42,102 bases of DNA from Variovorax soli NBRC 106424 (GTDB taxonomy: Bacteria > Pseudomonadota > Gammaproteobacteria > Burkholderiales > Burkholderiaceae_C): positions 1 through 42,102 of the forward strand of contig NZ_BCUU01000043.1 in the NCBI RefSeq assembly GCF_001591385.1. The letters are read 5' to 3'. Under the pieces are notes generated by a model that saw nothing but the letters and a program-made list of their open reading frames with translations, had not been told where the DNA came from and searched no databases. The stretch's first letter is position 1. Every line of letters begins with the position of its first letter. A program made the translations under genes and the position numbers. This document shows, piece after piece, positions 40,161-42,102 of the stretch.

Positions 40161-40904
40161 TCACTTGATGTCCGCCAGTGCCGCGCGCAGCGCGCCGATG
40201 CTGCCGGTCCTCACGTAGGAGTTGTTGGCCACCGACAGCATGTGGTTGCGCGAGCAGTTCTCGAACAGCACGGTGCCCTTGGGCGGCGCACCCACCGGGG
40301 GCGGCCCGGCGCTGACGCCGAACTTGTGAGTGATCAGGTAGTCGGTGTTGTTCAGTTGGTTGTGGGCGTTCACGTAGCCGTTGTGGATGCCTACGGGCGG
40401 CATCTGCTCCTCCAGCTTGCGGCACATCGCCCACATGAACTTATCTTCCTTGCCGGGCGTGCCCACGTAGGCCCAGGTCTGGCTGGCCGGCTGCCACTTC
40501 AGGATGGAGTTCTCGCAGCTCACGCCCATCCCGCTCACCGCCACCGGCAGCGCCTTGAAAACGATGCCCGCATGCTTCTTCTTGAGCTTGGCCACCACCT
40601 TCATGGTGTACGAATCGGTGTAGGTGCCCTGCCGGTGGCGCAGGTTGCACGAGATCATCTCGACCGTATTGACGTTCTTGTTCTTCTTCTTCCAGGCCGA
40701 CACCGTCTCCAGAAACTGGTCCTCGTCCAACCCGCAGAAGTGGCGGGCGTCGCCATGCCCCCAGAAGACCAGCGTGTCCAGCCCCGCAATCACGATGGGT
40801 GCGGTCCCTCCCGAAATGTTGATGGCCTGCGCGACGTAGGTCTGAGCCAGCAGTTCGGCCCGGTTCTTGTGGTCGTTCTCGGCCCAAAGCACGACGATCG
40901 CCAT
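40161..40904 (-). CDS. Caspase-like (clan CD) cysteine peptidase candidate in T6SS cluster
   Basis: A 247-residue protein without signal peptide. It has the strand-plus-dyad arrangement of clan CD peptidases: LDTLVFWGHGDARHFCG with His50 and NTVEMISCNLRHRQG with Cys86. Hydrophobic strands precede both, and the 36-residue spacing fits caspase-, C80- and CHAT-like enzymes. The rest (GIVFKALPVAVSGMGVSCEN, KFMWAMCRKLEEQMPPVG) is not familiar. It lies between clpV and the TPR-methyltransferase gene, all in one direction. It could be a T6SS effector or a processing or regulatory peptidase. The assignment depends on two short motifs. Confidence 0.55.
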   Translation of the reverse strand: MAIVVLWAENDHKNRAELLAQTYVAQAINISGGTAPIVIAGLDTLVFWGHGDARHFCGLDEDQFLETVSAWKKKNKNVNTVEMISCNLRHRQGTYTDSYTMKVVAKLKKKHAGIVFKALPVAVSGMGVSCENSILKWQPASQTWAYVGTPGKEDKFMWAMCRKLEEQMPPVGIHNGYVNAHNQLNNTDYLITHKFGVSAGPPPVGAPPKGTVLFENCSRNHMLSVANNSYVRTGSIGALRAALADIK

Positions 40905-40926
40905 GTGCGTTTCTCCGGTGGATTGT

Positions 40927-42102
40927 TCAGTCGAATGCGTAACTGAAGTTGCCGTCCGCCACGCCCACCTTCACGCCGCTGATGGGTTGGCCTTCCATCA
41001 TCCGATTCAAGAACTCGCGGCTGATGTCCGGCAGCATGGTGTTGGTGAGGATGGCGTCGATCATCCGGCCGCCAGATTCGCTCTCGGTGCAGCGGCTCAC
41101 CACCAGCTTGACCACGTCGTCCCCGTACTCGAAGGGGATCTGGTAGCGCGACTCCACCCGCCTCTTGATGCGGCCCAGCTGCAGCTTCACGATCTGGCCC
41201 AGCATGGCGTCGGACAGCGGGTAGTAGGGAATGGTCACCAGCCGGCCCAGCAGCGCCGGCGGAAAGATCTTGAGCAGCGGCTCGCGCAGCGCCTTGGCCA
41301 TGCCCTCGGGCTCGGGCGTGAGCTCCGGGTCCTTGCACATGCTGGCGATCAGGTCGGTGCCGGCATTGGTGGTGAGCAATATCAGCGTGTTCTTGAAGTC
41401 GATGCTGCGCCCCTCGCCGTCTTCCATGAAGCCCTTGTCGAACACCTGGAAGAACAGCTCGTGCACGTCGGGGTGCGCCTTCTCCACTTCGTCGAGCAGC
41501 ACCACGCTGTAGGGCCGGCGGCGCACCGCCTCGGTCAGCACGCCGCCTTCGCCATAACCCACGTAGCCGGGCGGCGCGCCCTTGAGCGAGGAGACGGTGT
41601 GCGCCTCCTGGTACTCGCTCATGTTGATCACGATCATGTTCTGCTCGCCGCCGTACAGCGCCTCGGCCAGCGCGATGGCGGTCTCGGTCTTGCCCACGCC
41701 CGAGGTGCCGGCCAGCATGAACACGCCGATGGGCTTTTGCGGGTTGTCCAGGCCCGCGCGCGAGGTCTGGATGCGCTTGGCGATCATCTCCATCGCATGG
41801 TCCTGGCCGATCACGCGCTGGGCCAGCAGCCTGGGCAGGTTCAGCACCGTCTCGATCTCGTTGCGCTGCATGCGGCCCACGGGGATGCCGGTCCAGTCGG
41901 CCACGACCGACGAGACGGCTTGCGCGTCTACGGACGGCAGGATGAGAGGGGACTCGCCTTGCACCGCATTGATCTTCTGCTGCAGCTCGTGCAGTTCCTT
42001 GAGCATGGCGTCGCGCTCTTCGCTCCCTCCCCCGCTGGGGGAGGGTTGGGGTGGGGGCACGCGCGCCGCATCCACATCCGCTGTGGAGGCCACGGGCGCT
42101 GT
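40927..42102 (-). CDS. clpV: T6SS ATPase ClpV (TssH), C-terminal part, cut by window edge
   Basis: ClpV disassembles contracted TssBC sheaths. The visible 391 residues hold the second AAA+ domain: VVADWTGIPVGRM, GVFMLAGTSGVGKTETAIAL (Walker A), YVGYGEGGVLTEAVRRRPYS, VVLLDEVEKAHPDVHELFFQ (Walker B), LILLTTNAGTD (sensor) and LLGRLVTIPYYPLSD, ending FSYAFD. The frame is open to position 42102, so the first ATPase domain lies outside. Just before this domain the linker contains RVPPPQPSPSGGGSEER, encoded by a G/C-rich palindrome usually found between genes (see 42023-42060). The gene lies 22 bp upstream of the caspase-like gene. Confidence 0.93.
   Translation of the reverse strand, partial: TAPVASTADVDAARVPPPQPSPSGGGSEERDAMLKELHELQQKINAVQGESPLILPSVDAQAVSSVVADWTGIPVGRMQRNEIETVLNLPRLLAQRVIGQDHAMEMIAKRIQTSRAGLDNPQKPIGVFMLAGTSGVGKTETAIALAEALYGGEQNMIVINMSEYQEAHTVSSLKGAPPGYVGYGEGGVLTEAVRRRPYSVVLLDEVEKAHPDVHELFFQVFDKGFMEDGEGRSIDFKNTLILLTTNAGTDLIASMCKDPELTPEPEGMAKALREPLLKIFPPALLGRLVTIPYYPLSDAMLGQIVKLQLGRIKRRVESRYQIPFEYGDDVVKLVVSRCTESESGGRMIDAILTNTMLPDISREFLNRMMEGQPISGVKVGVADGNFSYAFD
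42023..42060. repeat. Dispersed G/C-rich palindrome inside clpV
   Basis: CCCTCCCCC (42025-42033) and GGGGGAGGG (42037-42045) form a perfect nine-base stem with a three-base loop, followed by TTGGGGTGGGGGCA. I know this kind of sequence as an intergenic repeat in Comamonadaceae genomes. Here it is read in frame in clpV and encodes PPPQPSPSGGG. Confidence 0.65.

Overview
The window looks like chromosome from a GC-rich betaproteobacterium of the Burkholderiales, most like Comamonadaceae (Variovorax/Acidovorax-like). The grounds are the very high GC3 of the right half, the type VI secretion (T6SS) gene set with its DUF2169/thiolase/PAAR-like effector operon, and G/C-rich palindromic intergenic repeats of a kind familiar from that family. 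The genus is an inference.

Left part (1-15.5 kb) is mobile DNA. At 1-1035 a 5'-truncated IS3-family transposase gene is fused to the N-terminal part of an OLD/RecF-like ATPase gene, which leaves both broken. About 460 bp of non-coding DNA with nested inverted repeats follows. Next is a complete IS66-family element (1500-4619) with matching 24-bp ends, tnpA, tnpB, tnpC and a fourth gene encoding two SH3-like repeats. From about 4.65 to 15.45 kb lies a Tn7-like transposition module: a phage-type small regulator, a tightly coupled operon tnsA-tnsB-tnsC, a short TniQ, a Lon-like AAA+ ATPase without a protease domain, and a convergent, larger TniQ/TnsD-like protein with three C-terminal DNA-binding-type repeats. 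TnsA and TnsB keep their catalytic residues and TnsC keeps its Walker motifs, so the machine looks intact. No Cas genes or CRISPR array are present. I could not fix the transposon ends or a target-site duplication.

Middle (15.6-19.7 kb) holds a large secreted Gly/Trp/Tyr-rich protein, a periplasmic protein with a duplicated domain, a strong bidirectional terminator and an orphan NarL/LuxR-type response regulator.

Right part (19.9-42.1 kb) is a T6SS cluster. Reading right are tssL (with an extra C-terminal domain), a very short TssM/IcmF-like protein, tssA, tssB, tssC, hcp and a YiaA-like membrane protein; tssJ reads left. From 42.1 back to 27.4 kb, all reading left, are tssH/clpV (partial), a caspase-like (clan CD) protein, a TPR-methyltransferase, vgrG, DUF6484, DUF2169, a ketosynthase-like protein, a DUF4150 (PAAR-like)-HNH toxin, a beta-propeller protein (candidate immunity), a TIGR02270 HEAT-like protein, a small membrane protein, the FHA protein TagH and a PP2C phosphatase. 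The logic is: sheath (TssB/C), tube (Hcp), tip (VgrG plus PAAR-like toxin), loaders (DUF2169 and partners), recycling ATPase (ClpV), membrane complex (TssJ/L) and post-translational control (FHA/PP2C). tssE, tssF, tssG, tssK and a full-length tssM are not in the window.

The points I find most interesting are the Tn7-like module with two TniQ proteins and a protease-less Lon-like ATPase, the caspase-like protein in the T6SS cluster, the toxin/beta-propeller pair, the miniature TssM, and a dispersed G/C-rich palindrome read in frame inside clpV.
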